64,000 nucleotides of DNA from Fimenecus sp052273625. GTDB taxonomy: Bacteria; Bacillota; Clostridia; Oscillospirales; Acutalibacteraceae. Shown in pieces: positions 1-8,715 of this stretch; positions within the stretch are counted from its first letter, which is position 1; each line of letters starts with the position of its first letter. Under the pieces are notes generated by a model that saw nothing but the letters and a program-made list of their open reading frames with translations, had not been told where the DNA came from and did no database searches. The stretch covers positions 1-64,000 of the forward strand of contig DAVZHW010000004.1 of assembly GCA_052273625.1 (NCBI GenBank), given 5' to 3'. A program made the position numbers and the translations under genes.

Positions 1-89
1 CAATAAGAACAGGCAGTCTTGGCGGCAGGCTTAGAACAGCTCGTTTACAGCGGAAGGTCACCATTGCTTTGCTATTAAGTTATCAAGGT

Positions 90-158
90 TCAATTAATAT
101 ATACTGATGTAAATAGAGAACATTTTTGCTCATCGCCGGTGGTTTTTGGCAACGACAT
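90..158 (-). CDS. Possible 22-residue leader peptide
   Basis: ATG at 158 opens a 22-codon frame (MSLPKTTGDEQK...) ending in TGA at 90. It starts roughly 30 bases after the -10 element of the leftward promoter, with a weak GGTGAG ribosome binding site 6 bases upstream. Size and placement fit a regulatory leader peptide ahead of a gene off the left edge. The sequence is not one I can name, and chance is a real alternative for so short a frame. Confidence 0.3.
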   Translation of the reverse strand: MSLPKTTGDEQKCSLFTSVYIN

Positions 159-186
159 AAGTATCTCACCACTTACATCGATATAT

Positions 187-215
187 ATTTTATCACACAT
201 AAATGTATATCGCAA
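187..215 (-). promoter_or_regulatory. Leftward promoter P1
   Basis: On the minus strand a -35 TTGCGA (210-215) is followed by a 17-base spacer and a -10 TAAAAT (187-192) preceded by TGTGA. It faces left, away from the conjugation operon, whose terminator is just to its right. The -35 is overlapped by the box TCGCACATTTG, which recurs at the same position in two other ICE promoters (22,198 and 31,882). Confidence 0.6.
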
Positions 216-226
216 ATGTGCGATAT
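207..226. promoter_or_regulatory. Palindromic operator over P1
   Basis: ATATCGCA, a 4-base centre AATG, then TGCGATAT: perfect 8-base arms covering the -35 of P1. The minus-strand reading contains TCGCACATTTG, the box shared with two other promoters. There only the TCGCA half of the palindrome is kept. A second, inverted version (TTGCACATTTGCAA) follows at about 233-246. This fits a repressor or activator site of the element. Confidence 0.5.
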
Positions 227-247
227 ATCAAATTGCACATTTGCAAT

Positions 248-294
248 AAAAAAGAAGATGCCGCCTGTTCCGACCGATGAGCCAAAACAGGCGG
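248..294 (-). terminator. Rho-independent terminator of the conjugation operon
   Basis: A 9-base perfect stem (261-269 with 286-294, CCGCCTGTT/AACAGGCGG) begins 4 bases past the stop of the M23 gene. On the minus strand it is followed by a T-rich run (248-255). Confidence 0.8.
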
Positions 295-297
295 TTT

Positions 298-1818
298 TCA
301 TTGCATAATCCAGTCAAGCGGGTCAACATTATTCACACGAAATCGTGAACCACCCTCACGAACTTCAAAATGCAAATGCGGCCCGGTAACATTGCCGGTT
401 GCTCCACTCCAAGCAATTTGCTGTCCTTGTTGCACTTGCTGACCGACAGTTACTAATAAGGAATCGCAATGCGCATATAGCGTATAAACTTCATCACCGT
501 GCGCTATCATAATATGATTTCCGTAAGTTTCAGCTTGGTCGTTAATGTGAATGACTGTACCGGTTGCTGCTGCATAAATCGGCGTTCCAATAGGGCAAGC
601 AATATCACGCCCCGCGTGATATTCGTTGCTTCCTGCGTAAGACGGATAGTCGTTGCCGTTAAAACGCCCTGCGGGGCAAGGATTTATCATTTTTCCGTTT
701 CCGGAAATAGATATTCCCCCAAATTCAGAATACATAGACAAAACTTGAGAGAGCATTTCCTTTTCGCTATCAGAGAAGTTATAAAGCAAAGAAATTTCGT
801 CTATGTTCTTATACAGAACCGTTATTACACCAAAAGTTTCGGTAACGGTAATAGTGTTACCATTTTCATCATCTTCGATTGACGAAACGGTTTCCGATGA
901 TGTAGCGAATGAAATCATATCCCACATTGTGTCGGTCAAAAGTGTTTTTGTTTGTTCATTTATTTCAACGGGGATAAGATTTTGCGATTGAGCTCTGACA
1001 GAATACACAGCAAGAATCTCGTTCCATTTCGTTATGGTAGGTGCAGGGCGAATGACAATTCTATCATACCCTTGCATTTTGCTTTTTTGCTCATTGAGTT
1101 TAATAACAAACTCGCTGTTCAGTTCTTGCTTGGCGGTTGTTAAAGCATTCTGATTAATATCATCGGCAAAATGGACACCGAAAGCTGAACTAAAGAGAAC
1201 GGAAAATAATATAATCAACACAAGTATAGCAAGTATAATCCATCCACCTGCTGCAATAAATGCTACAAAAGCTTCGGCAGAAGAAACAACGGCTTGAGCG
1301 GTAGCTTTAACAGCTACTTGAACGGCTTTTGCTGTTGTTTTAATTGCGTGTAGTGCTTCCTTACCGGCAGTTTTGGCAACAGTTAAGGAAGATTTTGTAG
1401 CGGAACTTGTTTTTGTGGTTGTAGTTGCTGTTTTAACCGTATTTTTTGCAACTTTAACAGAGGACTTAACGGACTTAATTTCTGATTTTGCTATGTTCCG
1501 TGTTTCTTTTACCGTAGCCTTCGCTGTTTTTATGCTCTGTTTTGCAGCTTCTTTTTTCTGCTTGACTGATAGTGCCTTTTGAGGCGAACGGGAGATTGCA
1601 CCAATGGTTTTTCTGCCTGCAATTTCCACTCCTTTTTGCTCCGAGAGCTGAAATAACTCAGCAGGGGTGTTTTCGGTTGCATCCTGTGAAAGCACTCTAT
1701 CCGAAATATCTTTAATATCTCTTTTTGCACGAAAGGAACGGTCAACACCCTTGACCGTTCCTTTCATAGTTTTGATTGTTTTAGGTTGCTTTTTGCGAGT
1801 TTTTATATCTCTTGCCAT
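298..1818 (-). CDS. CD1108-like membrane protein with M23 (LytM) peptidase domain
   Basis: This is probably the cell-wall hydrolase of the conjugation machine, opening peptidoglycan for the transfer channel. The first ~190 residues are very rich in Lys, Ala, Thr and Val and likely helical. One membrane segment follows (about 195-220), then an extracellular region. The C-terminal ~130 residues form an M23/LytM fold: HAGRD supplies the first zinc His and Asp, and HLHFEV near the end supplies the HxH motif. The N-terminus resembles CD1108-family ICE proteins, which more often end in an NlpC/P60 domain. A GTG at 1827 overlaps the stop of virB4. I prefer ATG at 1818 (MARDIKT), which has GGTG 8 bases upstream. 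It is the last gene before the terminator. Confidence 0.8.
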   Translation of the reverse strand: MARDIKTRKKQPKTIKTMKGTVKGVDRSFRAKRDIKDISDRVLSQDATENTPAELFQLSEQKGVEIAGRKTIGAISRSPQKALSVKQKKEAAKQSIKTAKATVKETRNIAKSEIKSVKSSVKVAKNTVKTATTTTKTSSATKSSLTVAKTAGKEALHAIKTTAKAVQVAVKATAQAVVSSAEAFVAFIAAGGWIILAILVLIILFSVLFSSAFGVHFADDINQNALTTAKQELNSEFVIKLNEQKSKMQGYDRIVIRPAPTITKWNEILAVYSVRAQSQNLIPVEINEQTKTLLTDTMWDMISFATSSETVSSIEDDENGNTITVTETFGVITVLYKNIDEISLLYNFSDSEKEMLSQVLSMYSEFGGISISGNGKMINPCPAGRFNGNDYPSYAGSNEYHAGRDIACPIGTPIYAAATGTVIHINDQAETYGNHIMIAHGDEVYTLYAHCDSLLVTVGQQVQQGQQIAWSGATGNVTGPHLHFEVREGGSRFRVNNVDPLDWIMQ

Positions 1819-1823
1819 ATTAA

Positions 1824-4196
1824 TCACACACCGTTATCATATATAGCTTCGCCCGGTTTTGTAGTGAGTAATCTGTATATTTCCGTATCCTTTGGAATAT
1901 CATTCTCAAAAGGAATTAGTGTTCCGCCGATTTTAATGAGTCCGGAACCGGGTTTTGCGTTTGTGATGTATTCTTGTTGGTTTTCACTTATGTCAAGCAG
2001 TTCTGAAAGCTGTTCGCAATCGAGGGGTGCTTGGTTTAGCATTATAATCAATTCCGAGGTGGAGAGAATAGCTCGTCCGTTTGGACTCCTCAATAAATCC
2101 TCAACATTCTGCGTTATTCCGCAAAAATCACAATCATATTTTCTTCCTCGCTTCCAACAACGGAAAAAGAAGTTTGCGGAATACTCCCGTAAAAGCATCA
2201 TATAAAACTCGTCGACAACAATACTTGTTGTAATTCCGTTTGCTCGGTTATGAATCATTCTGTTTTGAATGTGATCAAATAAGATAAGCATTGCCATCCC
2301 CATCAAACTCTCGCCCAAATCGTGAATATCGAAGCAAATAATGTGATTGCTCATATCCACATTGGTTTGATTTGCAAAAACAGAAAGAGAGCCTGTGGCA
2401 TAAATTTCTAACGAGAGGGCGATGTCTTTTGCTTCTTCTTCAGGCTGTCGCCTCATACACTCATAGAAATCTTTTAGCGTGGGGGCTGTACCGACGCATC
2501 CACCCCTGACATAATCTCGCAAAACAAGTTCTGTGCAACGGTCAATCAACGATTTCTGTTTCGGACCGACTACGGTGGGATACATCAACTGTTCGCACAG
2601 AGATAGCATAAATTCCGCTTTATCAATAATCGGATTTTCTGTCTTGTCATATCCGCTACTAATATCCATAGCATTAACATAAGTCTTGCTTTGAGCCGAA
2701 AGATAAACAACTTCGCCGTTGAGAGCTTTAACAAGGGGTGCGTATTCTCGTTCCGGGTCTATGATGAGTATTATATGATTGTCGTTTGCTGTTGCAAGAA
2801 TTTTATTGAGTGCTATCCATTTCTCAAGCATTGACTTACCGGAGCCGGGGCGACCGCAAATAACGCTGTTAGCTGATTGTTGACTTCTTGGGTCTATCAT
2901 TATAAGATTTCGAGAGATTTGATTTTGCCCAAAGCAAAAGCCGTGTTCTTGCTGAATTTCGGTCGATTTGAACGGCATAAACCCTGCAACACCTTCTGTT
3001 GTTAGCGACATTATATCCTCAATTCGACGAACTCCAAGAGGCAGAGCTGTATTTAATCCGTCTAACTGTTGCCAACGTAATATCTGCATTCGGCATTGTG
3101 CACTTGAGCGTGCAGTTGCTAAAATGCTTTCGGTATCCTCGTCAAGCTGCTGCTTTGAGTCGGCAAAATGCACCATTGTTATAACAGCATACATTAAATG
3201 CTGGTCACGTTCAGTTAAATCAGTTAGATATTCCTGTGCTTGTTCACGCTGCTGCTTGAGGTCATAAGTCGGCTCTGCAACATAGTTTTTGTTGTTATAT
3301 TGCTTTTGATACCACTTTATTATTTTTGACTCGACATTAGTTGCTCGCTTTTCAGCTTCCTCAACAGCTTCATCTGTCGGAACGGGAATAATATCCATAC
3401 TCCAAATCAGACGTCGGTTAATATCACACAAGTCTGATACGACAGAGTCTTTAAGAAAAGTAGGATAGCTGTGTAAAACAAGAGCTCGACCATAAACATT
3501 TCCGACTTTGAAATAGTCCGACTCAAATTCCATACTTTCTGGAGCTATGTAGTTCTTTGCCGATGAACCGCTTTGTAAAGCTTCCTGTAAATCAAACATC
3601 GGCTCATTTTCAATATCGCTTCGGTAAATATCTCTCAAAAGCTCTAACCTTTCTTTTCCGGACATTTGTCGGCAGGAGCTGCCAAATTTCAAAAACAAAG
3701 TCTGCAATGTAGAAGTTGTCCTTAAAAAGAAACTTCGTGCAGAGTCAATATCTTTTTTATTGACTGATATTGTTAAATACACTTCTTGAATCATTCCGTT
3801 ACCTTGAAGAGCTCGTTGTTTCAAAATACGGTTATACTCTGTCTGTAATTTTTCGTATTGTGGATTTTTGCTGTGCATCATAAATCTTTCCAAGGTTGCG
3901 GAACTGATTTTGTGCTTAATAACACTTATTTTATTGGTTGTGCCGGGGTCAAGTGCATTTAGGACCGCAGACCACGCAAAGAAAATCTGCTTCTGCATTT
4001 CGTCCGATAAGGTCAGATAAGAAATGTCTTGTAATTGATAAGTTGCAGAGTATTTATTGTTATACTTTTTTCCCGATTGAATTAGGAATATTCCGTCATC
4101 GTAGAACTGTTCTAACGGAATACTGTTTTGCGTGAAGCGTATTGCTTTCAATTGTTCTTTGTCTTGCCTTTTCGTGTTTTTCAAAGTTTTACTCAT
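1824..4196 (-). CDS. VirB4/TraE-family conjugation ATPase
   Basis: This is the main ATPase of the type IV secretion channel, acting at the inner face of the membrane to assemble the channel and energise transfer. At 790 residues it has the usual family length. Walker A (GRPGSGKS) is near residue 447 and Walker B (VVDEF) near 662, within a typical VirB4 C-terminal half. The N-terminal third is the family's less conserved domain. AAGGAGG sits 9 bases before the ATG. The start overlaps the end of the PrgI gene by 8 bases, and the stop overlaps the start region of the M23 gene, so translation is probably coupled. Order PrgI-VirB4-hydrolase is standard for Gram-positive ICEs. Confidence 0.93.
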   Translation of the reverse strand: MSKTLKNTKRQDKEQLKAIRFTQNSIPLEQFYDDGIFLIQSGKKYNNKYSATYQLQDISYLTLSDEMQKQIFFAWSAVLNALDPGTTNKISVIKHKISSATLERFMMHSKNPQYEKLQTEYNRILKQRALQGNGMIQEVYLTISVNKKDIDSARSFFLRTTSTLQTLFLKFGSSCRQMSGKERLELLRDIYRSDIENEPMFDLQEALQSGSSAKNYIAPESMEFESDYFKVGNVYGRALVLHSYPTFLKDSVVSDLCDINRRLIWSMDIIPVPTDEAVEEAEKRATNVESKIIKWYQKQYNNKNYVAEPTYDLKQQREQAQEYLTDLTERDQHLMYAVITMVHFADSKQQLDEDTESILATARSSAQCRMQILRWQQLDGLNTALPLGVRRIEDIMSLTTEGVAGFMPFKSTEIQQEHGFCFGQNQISRNLIMIDPRSQQSANSVICGRPGSGKSMLEKWIALNKILATANDNHIILIIDPEREYAPLVKALNGEVVYLSAQSKTYVNAMDISSGYDKTENPIIDKAEFMLSLCEQLMYPTVVGPKQKSLIDRCTELVLRDYVRGGCVGTAPTLKDFYECMRRQPEEEAKDIALSLEIYATGSLSVFANQTNVDMSNHIICFDIHDLGESLMGMAMLILFDHIQNRMIHNRANGITTSIVVDEFYMMLLREYSANFFFRCWKRGRKYDCDFCGITQNVEDLLRSPNGRAILSTSELIIMLNQAPLDCEQLSELLDISENQQEYITNAKPGSGLIKIGGTLIPFENDIPKDTEIYRLLTTKPGEAIYDNGV

Positions 4197-4557
4197 CTGA
4201 TATTGCCTCCTTTTTTACTGCCGATTCTATTCGCATTTTGTCTCGATTATAGAAGTCATTTTCTAACCGAAAGACAATTTTTTTAGGACACAAAATATAA
4301 TGCTTAACCCACACACGAGCAAGCTGCTCAAAGGGCATACCGTGATATGTAATGAAACCTAAAGCGGCAAATGGTGCAACAACGGCAATACATATCCAAG
4401 AAGCAAGTTCGGTATTCATACCGTGTTTTGTTGCTTCAAGGTAAACCAAAACACCCAAAGCAAGTCCAAGTCCGCCAAAGACTGTTTGGCGAAAGTTCAA
4501 GCCGATAGCAAAGCTATCCTGTAGCTTTTGAATATCTTTGTTAAGTTTGATTTCCAT
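4189..4557 (-). CDS. PrgI-family membrane protein
   Basis: This is a small integral membrane component of the transfer channel, 122 residues. The N-terminal ~25 residues are polar, two hydrophobic segments follow at about 25-45 and 50-75, and a basic cytoplasmic tail closes it. That is the PrgI pattern. GGAGG lies 7 bases before the ATG. It sits directly upstream of virB4, where PrgI proteins normally lie, and its end overlaps virB4. VirB3 in Gram-negative systems holds a comparable place next to VirB4, but calling this a VirB3 equivalent is inference. Confidence 0.85.
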   Translation of the reverse strand: MEIKLNKDIQKLQDSFAIGLNFRQTVFGGLGLALGVLVYLEATKHGMNTELASWICIAVVAPFAALGFITYHGMPFEQLARVWVKHYILCPKKIVFRLENDFYNRDKMRIESAVKKEAISDE

Positions 4558-4576
4558 ATTTTAACCTCCGTGTAAA

Positions 4577-5431
4577 TTATAATGAGAAAATCTCTTTTAC
4601 GATTCTGTCTGACCCTTTTACAACAATTACCAACAAGAGCATTTGCAAGGTTACATTACCTACATAATCCCACGTCATTCCTCCGGGAGAGGTTGCCGCC
4701 CAGCCCGGAGTTACCGTAGTAAACGCAGAGAATATCACGCAGGCGGTTAGCATCAGCACGCCACGCATACATTCTGCAATATACGACTTCAAAAAATTTC
4801 GTCCTATAAGTGATGTTGCTTCGCTTGCAAAGCCTGCGAGCGGAATAGGTGCTATGGCAGAAAGAAGAAAAATCTTGAAAAATCTGCCGTAAACAATGAC
4901 GACAAGAATTATTGATAACAACCATATCATTGCCGTCCCGACAAGCGAGGCGGCAAAAGCACCCATACCTGCGCCCCAATCAGCAGTTTCGAGAGCTGTT
5001 CTTAAATCATTTGGTATTGAGTATTCCATAGTCGGTGTAGTCGGATTGATTTGGATTATGATGTTACGGACAACCGATATAATGCTCAACATTACATCGG
5101 TTGCGTTTGTAACAAAAAATTTCGCAAAGAAAAAGCGAACAAACTGCATTAGTACAAGACGTGGATTTCGTACTAAATCTCTATAATCTATGGTTGATTT
5201 GATGATTCCGTATAAGAAAAACATTATTAAGAGCGATATACCCGTTGCTTCGATAATACGGATAATTCCGGTTACCGTGTTCCAGATAACACCGTTCTGA
5301 AATTCAGATGGGTCTTGCACAAGAATACCAAATATGCTCTCGTATTTTTGTTTCCAGATTGCAAGGGCATCATCAAGTATGGCGATAGCTTGTTCGCCCC
5401 AAAAATTCAAAAATATAGGTTTAATCAACAA
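4577..5431 (-). CDS. TrbL/VirB6-like polytopic conjugation protein
   Basis: 284 residues with about six hydrophobic stretches, including a C-terminal block around 155-205 and a final segment near 260. Early hydrophilic residues include IWKQKYESIFG. Size, membrane pattern and place between the VirB2-like and PrgI genes match the TrbL/VirB6-like channel proteins of Clostridia ICEs. These proteins form part of the inner membrane pore. The start is TTG at 5431, with AAGGTG 7 bases upstream and a second TTG directly after it. No ATG fits better. The family is called from context and topology rather than from a catalytic motif. Confidence 0.75.
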   Translation of the reverse strand: MLIKPIFLNFWGEQAIAILDDALAIWKQKYESIFGILVQDPSEFQNGVIWNTVTGIIRIIEATGISLLIMFFLYGIIKSTIDYRDLVRNPRLVLMQFVRFFFAKFFVTNATDVMLSIISVVRNIIIQINPTTPTMEYSIPNDLRTALETADWGAGMGAFAASLVGTAMIWLLSIILVVIVYGRFFKIFLLSAIAPIPLAGFASEATSLIGRNFLKSYIAECMRGVLMLTACVIFSAFTTVTPGWAATSPGGMTWDYVGNVTLQMLLLVIVVKGSDRIVKEIFSL

Positions 5432-5463
5432 AAATGATCACCTTCTTTATATCAATCGTGTTT

Positions 5464-5787
5464 TTATAAGCTTACACCAAGGAATGTAAGAATTTCTTTA
5501 GAGAACACCACGATGAAACCGGCAGCAAGGATAGTTAATCCTCTGACCTTTTGTGAAGCGTCGTGGCTCTGTAAGGACATAGCGAACTCGACAAGACCCC
5601 AAATGCAAGCTGCTGTTCCGAGCAAGCGAACGACAGAGAACATTAAATCATTGAATTTAGATAAACTGTCAGTAACACCGTCTCCGGCTGCGAAAGCGGG
5701 TACTATTGTAATGGTAAGAATTACAACGGTTATTACAATTGATGTGAAAGCCTTACGAATTTTGTTCGATTTTGTTTTGATTTTCAT
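5464..5787 (-). CDS. VirB2-like small membrane protein
   Basis: 107 residues: a basic N-terminus, a signal-like hydrophobic stretch ending AFA (cleavage likely after VPAFA), then two further hydrophobic segments at roughly 50-70 and 82-100 separated by a short charged loop (SHDASQKVR). This is the VirB2/TrbC prepilin layout, also seen in the Maff2-type proteins of ICEs. AAGGAG is 8 bases before the ATG. It lies between the coupling protein and the TrbL-like gene. A pilin or channel-lining role is inferred from layout and position. Confidence 0.65.
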   Translation of the reverse strand: MKIKTKSNKIRKAFTSIVITVVILTITIVPAFAAGDGVTDSLSKFNDLMFSVVRLLGTAACIWGLVEFAMSLQSHDASQKVRGLTILAAGFIVVFSKEILTFLGVSL

Positions 5788-5806
5788 TTTGAAATCTCCT
5801 TTTAAG

Positions 5807-7756
5807 TTATGATGTAAAATTTTGGATATATTCTTCTAATTCTTCTATATCGACAGAATACATTTCCAACATTTCAGATACATCCAAATCTGTAATATTG
5901 ACACGCCTGCCATTAACAAAGAATTCCATCTGCATATCATATTGATTGTCTCCGACAGCCGTAGCCTCAAAAATATCTTTCGGCTGAACTTCCGACTGTT
6001 CGTTATTTTGTTTGTTAAGCTGCGAATGTAAACGTTCTGACCTTAAAGGTATCGAGTATATCATAGCCTCATTCCCGCAAATTGCCGTGTTTTCTGCAAG
6101 CTTGTAATGAAACACATCAATTTTTTTGTCAATTAACGGTAATGCGTTCTTAATAAAGAGTATCGCTTGTTCGTATGGAAGAACCCGAACTTCCTCCGGT
6201 GTCAAAAGCTCACGGCCTGCAAACTGAAAGTTTGAGGACGCATCGCCGTGCATACCATATCTCCGTCCGAATGTAGTTGTATCGATTGTTTCTTTTCCGA
6301 GCATTTTCGATACATATTCGTGAGTAGAACTCTCGTTGCCTCCGAGATATAAAAACTCATCGCATTGACCTATAATGTTCTCCCATCCTTCTTTGTATTT
6401 AGTTTTCAGCTGTGATAGATTTTGAAGGATAATTGAAATTCCGATATTTCGTGAGCGACAAGTCGCCAAAATACCAAGAAAATCATCGGGAGTGTTTACA
6501 TTGGCGAACTCGTCCATAATAATATGCACGAACCTCGGAAGCCTGCCTTGATACACTCGGTCAGCTTTATCGTACAAGGTTTGGAATAGCTGAATATACA
6601 AGAGCGAAACAATAAAGTTATAACTCGTGTCATTATCCGGGATAACCAAATATAGAACTGTAGGTTTATCGGCAATCATAGACAATTCCAATTCGTCTTG
6701 GATTGACATTGCAGCCACGGAAGAAATCTCAAATTTTTGCAACCGTGCAAGAAGAGTAATCTGTACGCTCTGTTGCGTTTTACCGGCGCCGCTTGTTGCG
6801 TTCTTATAATATCTCACGCAAATGTGGTCCGGGTACCTTTGCTCTATGCTTTGAAACAGAATATCAAGAGCAGAGCGTTGCTCATCATCTTCGCTGTTTT
6901 CAATGCGTCCGGCACGAATTAAATTCATCAGATATGGGAAATTCTTTTCATCCTCGGCTCCGAAGTAATACAGCAGATACATAAGAGCCGACAAAAGCAT
7001 TTTCCCCGCCTCGTCCCAAAAAGGGTCTATCGTTTGTGAGTTCGGCGCCGTTGTTGCTTTATATATTGCTGTTACGATTTTTTGAATATCATCTTCGGCG
7101 TATGCGTCTGTATCGGTATCCTTTCGGATATATGTGAATGGATTGTATCCCCAAGAACGGCTGGGATTGACAAGGTTAAGGACTTTTATGTTATAGCCCT
7201 TACTTTGCAAATAACCGGCAGTATTTCTGCATACTTCGCCTTTTGGGTCAAGCACCACATAACTTGCACTCGCTTCCAACAAGTTCGGATACACATAGCC
7301 TGTTGTCTTGCCGGAACCGGGACCGCCTATAAGTACCGTGTTGTAATTACGCTTATGAATAAATGTATCAGCTTTAGTAACACTTAACGCAAAATTTTCG
7401 GTATAGACAATACGGTCAGAGGAAGTCGAATGGAATTCCTTGCGTAGTTTCTTAATGTCAGCATAGTCCGCACTTCCGTTTTCAACTCCACTACGGTGCA
7501 GTCGGCGTTTGTACGAAAAAAACACGATGACAATAGTCCCATAAAACAAAAGGCACCCCATAATAGTTCTTGGTGTGCTTTGAGTCCAACTTATAAGAAA
7601 AGGATTGAAGTTTATCTGTTCAGCATTTTGCAGAACAGACGGCAATCCACCTTCGGAATATGGAGCAATGCAAAGTGCGATATAAATTGCTATTATACTT
7701 CCGATAGCTGCCGCTATATAAAACGGTCTATCTCGTGACCTTTTGTTTTTATACAC
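5807..7756 (-). CDS. VirD4/TraG-family type IV coupling protein
   Basis: This ATPase links the relaxase-DNA complex to the secretion channel. It has two N-terminal membrane segments (about 12-32 and 57-80), Walker A GGPGSGKTT near residue 145 and Walker B (IIMDEFANV) near 414, with the family's LDPKGE motif shortly after Walker A. 649 residues is typical. The start is GTG with AGGAGG 10 bases upstream, beginning 5 bases after the stop of the ArdC-like gene. The acidic C-terminal tail (SVDIEELEEYIQNF) is a likely contact surface for the relaxosome. That last point is inference. Confidence 0.93.
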   Translation of the reverse strand: MYKNKRSRDRPFYIAAAIGSIIAIYIALCIAPYSEGGLPSVLQNAEQINFNPFLISWTQSTPRTIMGCLLFYGTIVIVFFSYKRRLHRSGVENGSADYADIKKLRKEFHSTSSDRIVYTENFALSVTKADTFIHKRNYNTVLIGGPGSGKTTGYVYPNLLEASASYVVLDPKGEVCRNTAGYLQSKGYNIKVLNLVNPSRSWGYNPFTYIRKDTDTDAYAEDDIQKIVTAIYKATTAPNSQTIDPFWDEAGKMLLSALMYLLYYFGAEDEKNFPYLMNLIRAGRIENSEDDEQRSALDILFQSIEQRYPDHICVRYYKNATSGAGKTQQSVQITLLARLQKFEISSVAAMSIQDELELSMIADKPTVLYLVIPDNDTSYNFIVSLLYIQLFQTLYDKADRVYQGRLPRFVHIIMDEFANVNTPDDFLGILATCRSRNIGISIILQNLSQLKTKYKEGWENIIGQCDEFLYLGGNESSTHEYVSKMLGKETIDTTTFGRRYGMHGDASSNFQFAGRELLTPEEVRVLPYEQAILFIKNALPLIDKKIDVFHYKLAENTAICGNEAMIYSIPLRSERLHSQLNKQNNEQSEVQPKDIFEATAVGDNQYDMQMEFFVNGRRVNITDLDVSEMLEMYSVDIEELEEYIQNFTS

Positions 7757-7761
7757 TTCGA

Positions 7762-8715
7762 TTATCCCTCCTTAGCAAAGTGTAAGCGCCGGTTATCGCC
7801 GACACAATTTCGAGTGTTTTGTTCCCGCAGTTTATTGTTAAGACGATATGCTAAATCGTGTGCGATTTCTTGGCAAGTCTCCATCATTGACCGAAAATCT
7901 GTTTGTTCCGGGTATCTTTTCGGAAGTCCGGACAAATCGAAGCTAAATGCCGAGGTGTCAACACCAACGCTGCGACACAACAGATACGAAACAATTCCCG
8001 CTTCAAAAGAGCGTGAAGAACGGTCAAACATCGAACCTTCTTGCTTATGAAAGATACCTAATGCGATTTCGTAAGCTACACGCTGAAACCATTCTTGCCG
8101 AGCTACTTTTCGTATTATGACCGTTTTGGTTTCGGGGATATATTTGAGTTCATCTTTTTCTGATATGTCTTCTGCGGTGTGGATGAGCTGCTTCGGGTCA
8201 TATACCAAACACCTTATCGGCGACGAATTACACAGAGCGATATTCCGTGTTTTTTCGGTGTTGTTGCTGCCGATAAAAACAGAGATAGGGCGTGCGTTAT
8301 TCATAACCGACCGTGCATATTCAGGGCTTGTAGTCTGGCAAGCATCGTATCCTTTATAAAGCTTGAACTTCGTGTGTACCTCTCCGTTTTCGTCAACTCT
8401 TTGTCCGTTTGGGACAAATTGATAAATTCCTTCGGGATAATAACCGTTTGCATCTTTTATAACAGATACATTGCGTTTTTCCCACTCTTTAATTGACAGG
8501 ACTGCCGTCGCATTAGGCAACTGAGCCTGAACTAAAATTGTGTTTCCGACAGATGTGGTAACGTGGTCTGCTAACTTGTTCAGAAAGTCAAGAAATTCAT
8601 CTTCGTTTGTCATTATTCGAGTTGTTTGTGCGGTTAGTAAGGAAAACGCTGCTTGTTCTTTTGCTTGCATCATTTTTTTGAATTCTTCAGGTGTAAGTTC
8701 GTGCTGTTGTTCCAC
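7762..8715 (-). CDS. ArdC-like protein with degenerate metallopeptidase site
   Basis: Residues ~35-110 match the ArdC-type N-terminal domain (LPNATAVLSIKEWEKR), also found at the N-terminus of the giant methylase-helicase of this element (RPNATAVLEIERWNE). Residues ~200-270 follow the ImmA/IrrE-like C-terminal domain, but the HExxH zinc motif reads YEIAL: both His are gone and only Glu is kept. The later part (FEAGIVSYLLCRSVGVDTS) still fits the family. Intact ArdC proteins protect incoming DNA from restriction. This copy probably keeps DNA binding without peptidase activity. GTG start shares one base with the PcfB stop. It lies between pcfB and virD4, so it may have taken a transfer role. 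Confidence 0.65.
   Translation of the reverse strand: MEQQHELTPEEFKKMMQAKEQAAFSLLTAQTTRIMTNEDEFLDFLNKLADHVTTSVGNTILVQAQLPNATAVLSIKEWEKRNVSVIKDANGYYPEGIYQFVPNGQRVDENGEVHTKFKLYKGYDACQTTSPEYARSVMNNARPISVFIGSNNTEKTRNIALCNSSPIRCLVYDPKQLIHTAEDISEKDELKYIPETKTVIIRKVARQEWFQRVAYEIALGIFHKQEGSMFDRSSRSFEAGIVSYLLCRSVGVDTSAFSFDLSGLPKRYPEQTDFRSMMETCQEIAHDLAYRLNNKLREQNTRNCVGDNRRLHFAKEG

Larger units (their letters stand above)
1..247 (-). other. Leftward promoter and leader region of an operon off the left edge
   Basis: This stretch lies beyond the terminator of the conjugation operon and holds no complete conserved gene. On the minus strand it has a good promoter, a palindrome over that promoter, a 22-codon leader reading frame, and then a frame opening at 64 that runs off the left edge (about 21 codons visible, beginning MVTFRCKRA). 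I do not recognise that frame, and no clear ribosome binding site precedes it. There is also an imperfect inverted repeat (97-112 against 173-188, both with a TGATGTAA-like core). The downstream gene is outside the window, so its role is unknown. Confidence 0.45.

Noticed and set aside
97..188. Imperfect inverted repeat as ends of a miniature transposon
   Set aside because: Arms are short and diverged and flank a promoter and leader; no target duplication was seen.
499..882. 127-codon plus-strand frame opposite the M23 gene
   Set aside because: Antisense shadow of a clear gene; no ribosome site or recognisable motif.
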